Origin: Actinoplanes missouriensis 431
GTDB lineage: Bacteria > Actinomycetota > Actinomycetes > Mycobacteriales > Micromonosporaceae
Reading direction: 5' to 3'
Length of the DNA: 64,000 nucleotides
Assembly: GCF_000284295.1 (NCBI RefSeq)
Contig: NC_017093.1
Location: 6,076,001-6,140,000, forward strand
The notes below the pieces were generated by a model. It made no database searches, had not been told where the DNA came from, and saw nothing but the letters and a program-made list of their open reading frames with translations. Positions 24,253 to 32,840 of this stretch are shown here, one piece after another (within the stretch, counting starts at the first letter, position 1; each line of letters opens with the position of its first letter). Made by a program: the position numbers and the translations under genes.

Positions 24253-27200
24253 GGCACAGCCGGTTCGAGACGCCCGTCGGGGTACAGCCGATAGTTGAGC
24301 CGGAGAAGCACGGATGCCAGCCCGTCCGCCCAATCCATCAGGGACCCGGTGTCGAACTTCGCCGCAAGCGCGACGATGTGCGGGAGGCTCTCCGCGTCGA
24401 CGGTGGCGACGAGGCGATCTCTCAATTTGCTGCCCGGTATGGAGTAGACGCGGTAGAACGACTCGGGAAGCTCGATCCTCAGCACTCGGCCGACCGTGGC
24501 GTTGCACGTGAGCGCGCTCACGACCTCAACGAATCGCTCATCCGACGACGCAAGCACCGGCGTGAATCGCTCCAGCGCCGACCACAGCAAGTCTGCTATC
24601 GAGTCGAGCCGCGTATCGGGCACCAGAAGGATGGACCGATACAGGTTGGCGACATCCCGTCCATCGGTCGAATCCGCGGACGAGATGAAGTCAGCAACCT
24701 GGTTCACCACGAAGTCGGTGAGCCCGATATCGACAAGCACCCTCGCCTGGCGGCTCACCAGTCCGAAATCCAGGTCCTTGCTCAGCAGTCGCCGCCGGAA
24801 GGAGTTCCGGACATCCCGGCGAGCACGGTGGTCACCATCATGAGCGAGTAGCACCGCCAAGGCCTCCGTCATGTCGGCGCGTGCCACGAGTCCGTTCCGC
24901 AGGAGGTCCCGGATCAGCTCAGAGCGGGTCGGAGCCACGTCGAGCAGATCGAACGTGTTCCAACTGATCTCTCCTCGGCTCGCAAGGAACCGACTTGTCA
25001 CCGCGGACTGGATTGCGTCGGTCCAGAAGGGGGCGAGCTTGGATTTCAGCTCCTCCGACGGGTAGATCCGCAATTCAGCGATGGCATCCGCGACAACGGA
25101 TTCCTCGCCGGGCCTGTGCAGGCCGAGGATCCCCAGCAGATAGTCCGTGCCACCGATAATACTCGCCTGCCCAACCGCCGCGGCTGCCCGTACCGCTTCT
25201 GCCAGATCGTAGGCATTCTGCTGCGCTGCCACCTTCGCACACACCGCGCCGACCGCCGCCGTCGCGAAGTCATCTTTACCTTTCTTGGCCTCGAGTACCC
25301 GAGGCAATAGCACCCTGACCCAGTCGAGAGCGACCTCACCATCGACGTCACCGAGGGTTCGGAGGAAATCGTCGAGACCATAATGGTAGGCCGGTAGCTC
25401 ACCGTCGGCTGCCAGCCTCTCCACTCCTTTAAGCGCGAGCACACCCGCCGACCGGAACCCCCGCTCATGGGCACCCTGCAGAATAAAGGACGAAGCCGGT
25501 GAGAAATCTCCGCCGATCGCCTGGTCGAGGACACTGGCAACGAACGACTCGTCACCGCATTGCCCTATGACACGGCCGATCGAGAAGCGAGCACCAAGAT
25601 CCACATCCTTGCTCAGGAAACGGCCCGAGATCTCATTCAATCTATTTTTCTCGCCTAGCACCACCAGAATCCGTAACGCCTGATCGACAGTCTCGGTGTA
25701 AGCAGATGACTGCGCGATCTGCCACAGGGATTCCGAGATCCTCCCTCGCAGTTCTGGGTGCCGGATTCGCGGGGCAGCGAGGAGGCATTCGCCCATCAGC
25801 AGCAGATCACGGTGGACGACATCGTCGTCGGGGACCAGCGGCACTGTCAGCGGAGCGTCCCGGTCGGTGATCCCGGCGATGCCCAGAAGGAGATCCGTGG
25901 CGTCGGACATGCGGCCGGCCAGCAGCAGAAGCACCTCCTCCCACCACGGATCATGGCGGTGTGCCAGGAGGTGGTCGCGCGTCTCGGAGAAGTGCTCGTT
26001 GGCCCAGACCGCCGCAAAATATTCCTGGATGGTCAGGTGCCAGAAGCCGTACCACCCGGTCGCCTGCTCCTTGACGAGACCGTAGTTCGCCGCGATCTCC
26101 TTCAGCACATCCGCCGGGCTTGCATCGCTGAGACCGATGGTCGGGAGGAAGGCGCGAATCATCGAGAGGACCTCGGACTCGGGAAAGTAGCGTTTGCCCT
26201 GGACGTGGAAGTGCCAGGCCAACTCTTCCATCAGGTCGCGCTTACGGTCCGTGGTGAACTGTGAGTAACGGCGAATGCCGCGCTTGGAGTCCCATTCCTT
26301 CAGGAGGACCTCCACGCAGCGGTTGTAGAGCTCGGATCTCCGCTCGGGCAACTCGAGATCGTTCTCGTAGACGATCGCGATCAACGACAGGATCAAGGGA
26401 TTCGCTGCCAGGGTCTTCATCCGCACGTTGCGGTTGAGGGAATTGACCAGGTCGCGGAACTCGGGCTGCCGCCCGGCGAACCAGTTCTCCAGGAAGCGCC
26501 GGCTCTGATCCCACGTGAAGTCGAGCACCTCCAGGATCTGAAACCGGTCGAGACCGCCATTGAACCCCGCCCGGCGGCAGGTGACCGCGATCGGCGCCTT
26601 CGGGTAGCGCGCGCACAGGCGCGAGATCTCACCTGCCGCTTTGCGGTACGCGTCGGTAGCCTGGGCGGCTTCGGATCCGCCGAGCACCTCGTCGAGGCCG
26701 TCGAAGAGCAGCGCTGCCGTCCCGTTGGTGAGCCGCTCACGCACGTAGTCACCGGCGCCCGCGAAGCCGTACTTGTCGGCGCAGTCCTTGATGGCGAACT
26801 CCAGGATGTCCGCCATCCCGCTGTCGATGAAACGCCGCAATTCCACGAAGATCGGGACTCCGGTGAGGCCGCTGATCTCGCCCTTGCAGATGCGGAACGC
26901 CAGGTGCTTGAGCATCGTCGTCTTGCCGGCGCCGGGGTCACCCAGGACGACAACGTGCTGATATCGGGTCAGCGCGTCCTCCGGCGGCACGGCCTCCGCG
27001 TGTTTCGCGACGGTTCGCGCAGCGGTCGCGTCGAGCAGGGCGGCCGGGTGGCCCGCGGCCAACGCCTCTATCTCCTCCTCGGCGACATAGCGCCGCGACT
27101 CGTCTTCACGAATCTTGACCTGGACGTAGAGGGCGTTCAGGTCGAGCGGCTTCGCCATGTCCAGGACCCGGAGCGCCTTCAACTCGGAGATCAGCGAGGC

Positions 27201-27527
27201 CTTGTACTCGAGGGCGGTACGCTCCCGGTCGTCGGCGGCCAGCAGCAGGCGCCGCTGCTTCGCCTCCTCGGTCTTCTGCTCGGCCTCCGCGGCCGCGGTC
27301 TGCTGCTGACGGGACTCCCACTTCGCCCGTTCCCGTGCGAGCCGGTCGTCGGCCTCGGCTCGCTCCTGCGCGAGTCGTCGCTGGAAGTGCATGGTGAGGT
27401 AGGTGACGAGGAATCCGACAAGCGTGATCGCGCCGATGATGTAGGCGGCAACCACCTCGGGTGACTGCCAGACGGACTCGGTCGCCGGCACGGCACTCCC
27501 GCTGGGAGACGGGACGAGGGCATACAC
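24216..27527 (-). CDS. membrane-anchored NACHT-domain STAND NTPase
   Basis: 1103 residues. One membrane segment (about 25-46) is followed by a charged coiled coil (about 48-115) and a NACHT domain. Walker A is LGDPGAGKTT at about 195-204, Walker B is LLFDGLDEV at about 272, and the winged-helix region lies around IQEYFAAVW. About 550 helical C-terminal residues probably form the sensor repeats. STAND ATPases of this kind act as ligand-triggered switches, and bacterial NACHT proteins include several anti-phage systems. No recognisable effector domain (nuclease, TIR, protease) is fused, so the membrane segment may itself be the effector or anchor. The GTG start follows GGGAGGA. Codon use is slightly less GC-rich in the C-terminal half, hinting at acquisition. 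It stands alone, between a small convergent protein and the catabolic operon. Confidence 0.88.
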   Translation of the reverse strand: MYALVPSPSGSAVPATESVWQSPEVVAAYIIGAITLVGFLVTYLTMHFQRRLAQERAEADDRLARERAKWESRQQQTAAAEAEQKTEEAKQRRLLLAADDRERTALEYKASLISELKALRVLDMAKPLDLNALYVQVKIREDESRRYVAEEEIEALAAGHPAALLDATAARTVAKHAEAVPPEDALTRYQHVVVLGDPGAGKTTMLKHLAFRICKGEISGLTGVPIFVELRRFIDSGMADILEFAIKDCADKYGFAGAGDYVRERLTNGTAALLFDGLDEVLGGSEAAQATDAYRKAAGEISRLCARYPKAPIAVTCRRAGFNGGLDRFQILEVLDFTWDQSRRFLENWFAGRQPEFRDLVNSLNRNVRMKTLAANPLILSLIAIVYENDLELPERRSELYNRCVEVLLKEWDSKRGIRRYSQFTTDRKRDLMEELAWHFHVQGKRYFPESEVLSMIRAFLPTIGLSDASPADVLKEIAANYGLVKEQATGWYGFWHLTIQEYFAAVWANEHFSETRDHLLAHRHDPWWEEVLLLLAGRMSDATDLLLGIAGITDRDAPLTVPLVPDDDVVHRDLLLMGECLLAAPRIRHPELRGRISESLWQIAQSSAYTETVDQALRILVVLGEKNRLNEISGRFLSKDVDLGARFSIGRVIGQCGDESFVASVLDQAIGGDFSPASSFILQGAHERGFRSAGVLALKGVERLAADGELPAYHYGLDDFLRTLGDVDGEVALDWVRVLLPRVLEAKKGKDDFATAAVGAVCAKVAAQQNAYDLAEAVRAAAAVGQASIIGGTDYLLGILGLHRPGEESVVADAIAELRIYPSEELKSKLAPFWTDAIQSAVTSRFLASRGEISWNTFDLLDVAPTRSELIRDLLRNGLVARADMTEALAVLLAHDGDHRARRDVRNSFRRRLLSKDLDFGLVSRQARVLVDIGLTDFVVNQVADFISSADSTDGRDVANLYRSILLVPDTRLDSIADLLWSALERFTPVLASSDERFVEVVSALTCNATVGRVLRIELPESFYRVYSIPGSKLRDRLVATVDAESLPHIVALAAKFDTGSLMDWADGLASVLLRLNYRLYPDGRLEPAVPQGPASRWTSTS

Positions 27528-27594
27528 GCGGGTCCTCCCGGGGCACGGTCCGCCATGGTCGGCGTAGTGTCCGGCAACGGCACCGTTCGTGGTG

Positions 27595-28425
27595 TCAGGT
27601 AGCGGACACCACCGACAGGGTGCAGCGGGCGTTGCGGACGACGGCCAGGTCGACCATGCGGCCTCGGGCGTCCAGGCACACCCCGCCGCCCGCCGCCTCG
27701 AAGCGTTGCACCAGGTCGCGGGCCTCGGCCACCTCGTCCGGGGACGGGGTGAAGACCTCGTGGACCACCGGGATCTGGGCCGGGTGGATGCACGCCCGGC
27801 CGCGGAAACCGAGCCGTTTCAGCGCGAGCGTGCTGCGGCGCAGGGAGTCCAGGTCGCGGAAGTCGGTGGTGACCGCTGCGGCGGGCGGTTCGATGCCGGC
27901 TGCGGCGGAGGCGAGCACCACGGCGGAGCGTACGAGAAGAAGCTCCCTCTCGTCCTCACCCGGGGTGACCCCCAGTTCCGCCGCCAGATCGGCTTCGCCG
28001 ATCTGCAACCGGGTCACCCGCGGCGCGCTGGCGATGGCGGCCGCGGCCAGGAGGGCCTGCGGCGTCTCCAGCAGGGGTACGAGTCCGAGCCCACCCGCCG
28101 GATCGACGGCATCCAGCACGCCGGCGAGCGCCGCCAGCTGACCGAGATCGGCTTTGGCCACGACCAGCCCCCGCACAGCCGGGCCGGCCGCCGTCACCAC
28201 CGCGCGCGAGTCCGCCACCCCCTGCGGACCGGCGTTGACCCGGACGAAGACCGGCGCGCCGGGATCCTGATCGGTCAGCCAGGCGGCCACCGCATCGCGG
28301 GCGGCGGGCTTCTCCGCGGGCGGGACCGCGTCCTCCAGGTCCACGATCACCGCGTCGGCGCCGCGGCTCAGCGCGGACTCCAGCATCCGCGGGCGGTTGC
28401 CGGGCACGTAGAGGAAGGATCTCAT
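27595..28425 (-). CDS. CitE-like HpcH/HpaI-family CoA-ester lyase
   Basis: 276 residues. The N-terminus FLYVPGNRPRMLESALSRGADAVIVDLEDAV is the CitE/citramalyl-CoA lyase signature. The metal and CoA-binding positions appear as LLETPQALL and GEADLAAELG (usually EDLAADLG). Family members cleave (S)-citramalyl-, malyl- or related 3-hydroxyacyl-CoA esters into acetyl-CoA or propionyl-CoA plus a 2-oxoacid. It is the last of 11 coupled genes (36778 to 27595), a place that fits a final carbon-carbon cleavage step. The start overlaps the acyl-CoA dehydrogenase stop by four bases. Confidence 0.88.
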   Translation of the reverse strand: MRSFLYVPGNRPRMLESALSRGADAVIVDLEDAVPPAEKPAARDAVAAWLTDQDPGAPVFVRVNAGPQGVADSRAVVTAAGPAVRGLVVAKADLGQLAALAGVLDAVDPAGGLGLVPLLETPQALLAAAAIASAPRVTRLQIGEADLAAELGVTPGEDERELLLVRSAVVLASAAAGIEPPAAAVTTDFRDLDSLRRSTLALKRLGFRGRACIHPAQIPVVHEVFTPSPDEVAEARDLVQRFEAAGGGVCLDARGRMVDLAVVRNARCTLSVVSAT

Positions 28426-29585
28426 CCGATCGACGCCTTCCCGGCGAGCAGCGCGCGGGCGATCACGACGCGCTGGATGTCGTTGGTGCCCTCGCCGATC
28501 ATCATGAGCGGGGCGTCCCGGTAGAGGCGTTCCACCACGAACTCCTTGGAGTACCCGTACCCGCCGTGCACCTGCATCGAGGTGAGCGCGCAGAACACGG
28601 CCGCCTCGGAGGCGAACGCCTTCGCCATCCCGGCCTCCATGTCGACCCGGTGGCCGCCGTCGGCCCGTGACGCGGCCCAGTAGACGAGCAGCCGGGCCGC
28701 CTGGACCTGCGCCGCCATCTCGGCGATCTTGAGCTGGATCGCCTGGAAGCCGCCGATCGGCTTGCCGAACGCGTGCCGCTCACCGGCGTAGCGCAGCGCC
28801 TCGTCGTAGGCCGCCTGTGCGATGCCGAGCGCGCGGGCCGCCACGTTGATCCGGCCGGTCTCCAGGCCGGAGAGCACCTGCTGCATGCCACGTCCCTCGA
28901 CGCCGCCGAGCAACCGGGTCGCCGGGACCCGCGCGTCCTCGAGCAGCACCTCGCAGGACTCGGTGCCCTTGTATCCCAGTTTGGGCAGGTCACGCTCGAC
29001 GGTGAAACCGGGTGTGCCGGCCTCGACCAGGATCACCGACATGCCCTTGTGCGCGGGTTCCGCGGAGGCGTCCGTCTTGCAGAGGACCGGCAGCGGATCG
29101 GCGTGCCGGGCGTTGGTGATCCACGTCTTGCGGCCGTTCAGCACGTAGTGGTCGCCGTCCCGGACCGCCGTCGTCGTGATGCCCTGCAGGTCGGTGCCGG
29201 CGTCCGGCTCGGTCAGGGCGATGCCGGTGCGGCGCTTCCCGGTCGCCAGGTCGGGGAGATAGCGGGCCTTCTGGTCGGCGGTGCCGTGGCGGGCCACGAG
29301 CCAGCAGGACAGGGAGTGACTGCCGAGGATTCCGGCGATCCCCATCCAGCCCTTGGCGATCTCCTCGAAGGTGAGCGCGAAACTCACCATGTCGGCGCCG
29401 AGGCCGCCGTACTCCTCCGGCACCGTGAGACCGAAAAGGCCCATCTCCCGCATCGTCTCGACGATCTCGGTGGGGTACCGGCCGGACGCCTCCCACTCGC
29501 CGGCCACCGGGCGGATCTCCCGGTCGACGAAGTCGCGCAGCACGTCGCGGAACATCCGCTGCTCGTCGGAAAGCTCGAAATCCAT
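28422..29585 (-). CDS. acyl-CoA dehydrogenase
   Basis: About 387 residues, full length. The FAD/substrate signatures ALTEPDAGTDLQG and WITNARHAD and the C-terminal LYRDAPLMMIGEGTNDIQR, which contains the expected catalytic Glu, are all present. It introduces an alpha-beta double bond into an acyl-CoA in the cytoplasm. The ATG at 29585 is preferred to a GTG at 29591 because of the GGAG five bases before it. In the operon it precedes the CitE-like lyase and follows the thiolase/DUF35 pair. Confidence 0.93.
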   Translation of the reverse strand: MDFELSDEQRMFRDVLRDFVDREIRPVAGEWEASGRYPTEIVETMREMGLFGLTVPEEYGGLGADMVSFALTFEEIAKGWMGIAGILGSHSLSCWLVARHGTADQKARYLPDLATGKRRTGIALTEPDAGTDLQGITTTAVRDGDHYVLNGRKTWITNARHADPLPVLCKTDASAEPAHKGMSVILVEAGTPGFTVERDLPKLGYKGTESCEVLLEDARVPATRLLGGVEGRGMQQVLSGLETGRINVAARALGIAQAAYDEALRYAGERHAFGKPIGGFQAIQLKIAEMAAQVQAARLLVYWAASRADGGHRVDMEAGMAKAFASEAAVFCALTSMQVHGGYGYSKEFVVERLYRDAPLMMIGEGTNDIQRVVIARALLAGKASIG

Positions 29586-29587
29586 GA

Positions 29588-29893
29588 TCACTCCGGAGGG
29601 GCGAGAGGACGGAACACGGCAAGTCCGTCGCGCCAGGTGAGCCGCACCGGCTGGTCACAGCGCGGCTCATCGACGTCGACCAGGTGGGTGAGGACGATCG
29701 GGCCCTCGGCGAGGCGGACCCGGGCGAGCATGTACGGCACGTCGGCGCGGTGGACGACCGTGAAACTGTCCACGGTTCCGGTCCCGGCGGCCTCCACGGA
29801 CCAGAGGTCGTCACCGCCGCACGAGACGCAGATCGGTCGCGGGTAGTGCTGATATCTCCGGCACGAGCGGCAGAACTGCAGGACGAGCGTCAC
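29588..29893 (-). CDS. DUF35 OB-fold zinc-ribbon protein (acyl-CoA-associated partner)
   Basis: About 101 residues. An N-terminal zinc ribbon has Cys pairs CRSC and CVSC, followed by an OB fold (AGTGTVDSFTVVHRADVPYMLARVRLAEGP). Such proteins (DUF35, ChsH2 C-terminus) bind thiolase-like enzymes and organise hydratase-aldolase complexes; in Ltp2 systems the partner is required for activity. The GTG start overlaps the thiolase stop (GTGA), which supports a 1:1 partnership with it. Confidence 0.88.
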   Translation of the reverse strand: MTLVLQFCRSCRRYQHYPRPICVSCGGDDLWSVEAAGTGTVDSFTVVHRADVPYMLARVRLAEGPIVLTHLVDVDEPRCDQPVRLTWRDGLAVFRPLAPPE

Positions 29894-31005
29894 CGATCCA
29901 CCCCCAGCAGCACGGTGGCGTGACTGGAGAAGATCCCGCCGGTGCCGTGCGCGAGCGCCACCGACGCGCCGGGCACCTGCCGCGCCCCGCACTCCCCGCG
30001 CAGCTGCCGCACCGCCTCCACCAGCAGCAGCACCCCGAACTGCCCGGGGTGGCAGTAGGCGAGCCCGCCGCCCTGCGTGTTGTGCGGCACGGTCGCGCCG
30101 AGTCCGGCGCCCGGCTCGGCGAACCCGAGGGCCTCCAGCCCCAGCGGCACCGAGACGGTGAACGCGTCGTACAGCTGCACCACGTCGACGTCGGATGGCT
30201 GGAGACCGGCCCTCGCGAACGCCCGCTGACCGGAGTCGATCGCGCCGGTCCGCAGCAGGTCGGCGGCGGTCGCCATCCCGGTGTGCGTGAGCGACTCGCC
30301 GTACCCGAGGACGACGACCGGGGGCCGGGGCAGGTCGCGGGCCCGGTCCAGGGACGTCAGCACCACCGCGCCGCCACCGTCGGTGACCAGGCAGCAGTCC
30401 AGTTTGCCGAGCGGGCTGGAGATCATCGGCGAGGCCAGGACGTCGTCGACGGTGAGCGGGCCCATCCGGTAGGTCCAGGCCGCCGGATTGCGCCGGGCAC
30501 GCTCCCGGGCGGCCACCGCGACGGTCGCCAGGTCGGCCCGATCCAGCCCGTAGGTGTGCAGGTATCGCTGGGCGGTCATGGCGTAGTACGAGATCGGGTA
30601 GAGCGGCCGGTAGGGCGCCTCCCACTCCGCCTCCGGGGTGCCCTCCTCGTGGACCCCGGTCACCGAGCGGCTGCGGGCGGAGCGCTGGTTGCTCGCGTAG
30701 GAGATGACCACGGTGGCGCACTGGCCGGCCTCGATGGCCTGGACGGCTCGGGCCACGTACATCTCGAAGACCGCGCCGCCCGCGAAGCTGGAGTCGCTCC
30801 ACGCCGGCTGCAGTCCCAGATGGTCCGCGAGCTGGGTCGCCGAGAAGCGCGAGATGCCGTTCGTGGCGATGCCGTCGACGTCGGCCAGGGTCAGCCCCGC
30901 GTCGGCGAGGGCGCGCGTGACGGCCTGCGTCTGCAGTTCGAGGATCGACTTCCCGGTACGGCCGAGGTCGCACTCGGCCGCGCCGGCGATGGCGACGCCG
31001 GTCAT
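29890..31005 (-). CDS. thiolase-superfamily (SCP2/Ltp2-like) aldolase or acyltransferase
   Basis: About 371 residues with thiolase fold features (VAIAGAAECDLGR at the start, NTQGGGLAYCHPG near residue 310). At the usual nucleophilic Cys position of thiolases (normally CASG) the sequence reads SSFAGGA. This Cys-less form is typical of Ltp2-type retro-aldolases that cleave branched 3-hydroxyacyl-CoA without a free CoA attack. With the adjacent DUF35 protein and two MaoC halves, the layout mirrors the steroid side-chain ChsH1-ChsH2-Ltp2 module. The ATG at 31005 overlaps the preceding stop. A true thiolase role is less likely. Confidence 0.82.
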   Translation of the reverse strand: MTGVAIAGAAECDLGRTGKSILELQTQAVTRALADAGLTLADVDGIATNGISRFSATQLADHLGLQPAWSDSSFAGGAVFEMYVARAVQAIEAGQCATVVISYASNQRSARSRSVTGVHEEGTPEAEWEAPYRPLYPISYYAMTAQRYLHTYGLDRADLATVAVAARERARRNPAAWTYRMGPLTVDDVLASPMISSPLGKLDCCLVTDGGGAVVLTSLDRARDLPRPPVVVLGYGESLTHTGMATAADLLRTGAIDSGQRAFARAGLQPSDVDVVQLYDAFTVSVPLGLEALGFAEPGAGLGATVPHNTQGGGLAYCHPGQFGVLLLVEAVRQLRGECGARQVPGASVALAHGTGGIFSSHATVLLGVDR

Positions 31006-31382
31006 GGCAGGGTCAGCGTGGCCGAGGCCGGGGCGACCGCGATCCGCCCGTCCTCGACCACCTCGACGCGCAGGTCCACCTCGACCCGGGAATCGGCACG
31101 CACGAAGGACCCCAGGCAGCGGATCGTCTCCCCGGCGAAGACCGGGTTCGTGAAGCGGAACGACAAGGCGCTGATCACCGCCTCCGGGCCGAACCACTCC
31201 CGCAGCGCGATCGCCAGATAGGCCCCGAAGACCTGCCCGTCCACCACCGGCCGGTCCAGGCCGCGCTCGGCGAGATAGGCGGGGTCGTAGTGCAGCCGGT
31301 GCCAGTCCCAGGTCGCCCCGGCGTAAGCGATCATGTCCGGCAGCTCGATGCGGCGGACGAACAGCAGCTCATCGCTCGACAT
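31002..31382 (-). CDS. MaoC-like hot-dog hydratase subunit (C-terminal half type)
   Basis: 126 residues, one hot-dog fold. The active-site-like sequence AGATWDWHRLHYDPAYLAERG holds the Asp/His pair seen in MaoC enoyl-CoA hydratases. It likely pairs with the neighbouring MaoC-N subunit to make one hydratase (two half-size hot-dogs in place of one double-hot-dog chain). It overlaps that gene by 14 bases and the thiolase by four. Confidence 0.82.
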   Translation of the reverse strand: MSSDELLFVRRIELPDMIAYAGATWDWHRLHYDPAYLAERGLDRPVVDGQVFGAYLAIALREWFGPEAVISALSFRFTNPVFAGETIRCLGSFVRADSRVEVDLRVEVVEDGRIAVAPASATLTLP

Positions 31383-31872
31383 GGATCAGCGACTCCTCGT
31401 TCACGGCGAGCACCAGGTCGTGCTGGTCGGTGTAGGTGGCGACCGAGGTGACCACGAGCATCCGCCGGCCGCCGCCGGTGACCCGCTCGGTGATGCCGGC
31501 GAGCCGCCAGCGGGCGGTCACGACCGTGGTCGGCAGGACCGGCCGCTCGAACCGGTAGGAGTTGCCGCCGCGGACCAGGCGGGTGCCGGGCACGTCGAGG
31601 TGCCAGCCGTGACCGGCGTACCCGTCGGCGTCCCGAGGCAGGTTCGCGTACTGGTTCGTCTCGCAGATCAGCGTGGGCGGCGCGACGTCGCCGGCCAGGT
31701 GCGCCGGATCGGTGTCGCCGGTGGCGAGCGCGAAGTACCGGATCGCGGCCCGGCCCAGCGGCTCGGGCGCGGTGTAGACCACCTCCTCGCCGATCCGGGC
31801 GATCAGCGCGTCGGTAAGCAGGGGCACGGCAGCATCAGTCGCGGCAGGATCACCCATGGCAGCATCACTCAT
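31369..31872 (-). CDS. MaoC-N (FAS1-like) hydratase subunit
   Basis: 167 residues. It resembles the non-catalytic N-terminal hot-dog of MaoC-type dehydratases: a substrate-binding helix (IRYFALATGDTDPAHLAGD) and a strand ending FERPVLPTTVVTARWRL. Together with the following gene it should form a heteromeric enoyl-CoA hydratase. The start at 31872 overlaps the RidA-like gene stop. Confidence 0.78.
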   Translation of the reverse strand: MSDAAMGDPAATDAAVPLLTDALIARIGEEVVYTAPEPLGRAAIRYFALATGDTDPAHLAGDVAPPTLICETNQYANLPRDADGYAGHGWHLDVPGTRLVRGGNSYRFERPVLPTTVVTARWRLAGITERVTGGGRRMLVVTSVATYTDQHDLVLAVNEESLIHVER

Positions 31873-32840
31873 GACAGCACCGCCGTCGGCACGGTCTCCA
31901 GGAGGAACTCGGCCCGCAGCAGCGCCGAGCAGACCACCGCGGTGACCGCCGCGTTCGGGAAGTGCTTCTCGCGCAGCGCCCGGGTGGCGTCGTAGGAGCC
32001 GGCCGCGGCCGGCGTCAGGTACTCGACGAGCGCCGTCACGTGCTCCCCGGTCGCGCCCGCCTCGGCGAGGACGGTCTCGATGCTCGCGTAGACGAACGCG
32101 GTCTGCGCGGCCAGGTCACCGTCGTGCAGCGCGACCTGGGTGACCGGGTCGAGCGCGCCGAACCCGGCGAGATAGATCGTGTCGCCGGCCCGGACCGCGG
32201 GCTTGTAGGTGAGCGTGTCGTACCGCTGCCAGCCGGGATTGAGCACGGTCAGCTCGCCGGTGGCGGCCACCGCGTCCAGGGAGACCCGGGCGCCCCGGGC
32301 CACCGGCACGTCCACCAGGATCCCGGCCGCGCCCGGGTGCACCGGACCGGGCAGCAGTTCCCTGCGGGGCCGCCCGCACCGCGGGTACTCCGCGCGGGTG
32401 GCGGTGGCCGTGTAGTCGACGGTCCGGACCAGCGCGTCCAGGCCGAGACCGGCGACGGCCAGCAGCTCACCGGTCCGTTCCAGGCACCATCGGTACTGCT
32501 CGCGGAAGTCCCCCGACGTGGTGTGCACGCTCGGCAGGTGGACGACGCCGCCGGCGACCCGCAGCACGTCGTCCCCGGATTCCAGCAGCTCACCGCCTCC
32601 GGGATGGGCGATGACCCCGACCGCGTAGGGCGCGTCGGCGCCGACCACCGCCTCGACCGGCACCCGGGACACCGGCACACGGTCACCCCCGAGAGCCTGC
32701 GCCCGCTCGCTGTCCAGGGTCAGCGAGCTGAGCGTGACGTACTCGGTCACGTGGACGATGTCCCGCACGGTGAGCCCGGCCGCCTCCAGCGCGGCGCCCA
32801 CCAGCGGGTAGCCGGGCACCGCCGGCAGATACACGGTCAT
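31869..32840 (-). CDS. tandem RidA/YjgF-family protein
   Basis: About 323 residues made of two RidA-like domains (each about 120-150 residues), the second with APAVRAGDTIYLAGFGALDP and the closing YVASIETVLAEAGATGEHV-type helix. RidA proteins deaminate reactive enamine/imine intermediates. A double copy in a catabolic operon suggests handling of an imine/enamine or ring-opening intermediate; catalytic Arg in the second domain is not obvious. The ATG at 32840 overlaps the MmgE/PrpD stop. Other RidA-like subfamilies act as hydrolases, so chemistry is unsure. Confidence 0.75.
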   Translation of the reverse strand: MTVYLPAVPGYPLVGAALEAAGLTVRDIVHVTEYVTLSSLTLDSERAQALGGDRVPVSRVPVEAVVGADAPYAVGVIAHPGGGELLESGDDVLRVAGGVVHLPSVHTTSGDFREQYRWCLERTGELLAVAGLGLDALVRTVDYTATATRAEYPRCGRPRRELLPGPVHPGAAGILVDVPVARGARVSLDAVAATGELTVLNPGWQRYDTLTYKPAVRAGDTIYLAGFGALDPVTQVALHDGDLAAQTAFVYASIETVLAEAGATGEHVTALVEYLTPAAAGSYDATRALREKHFPNAAVTAVVCSALLRAEFLLETVPTAVLS

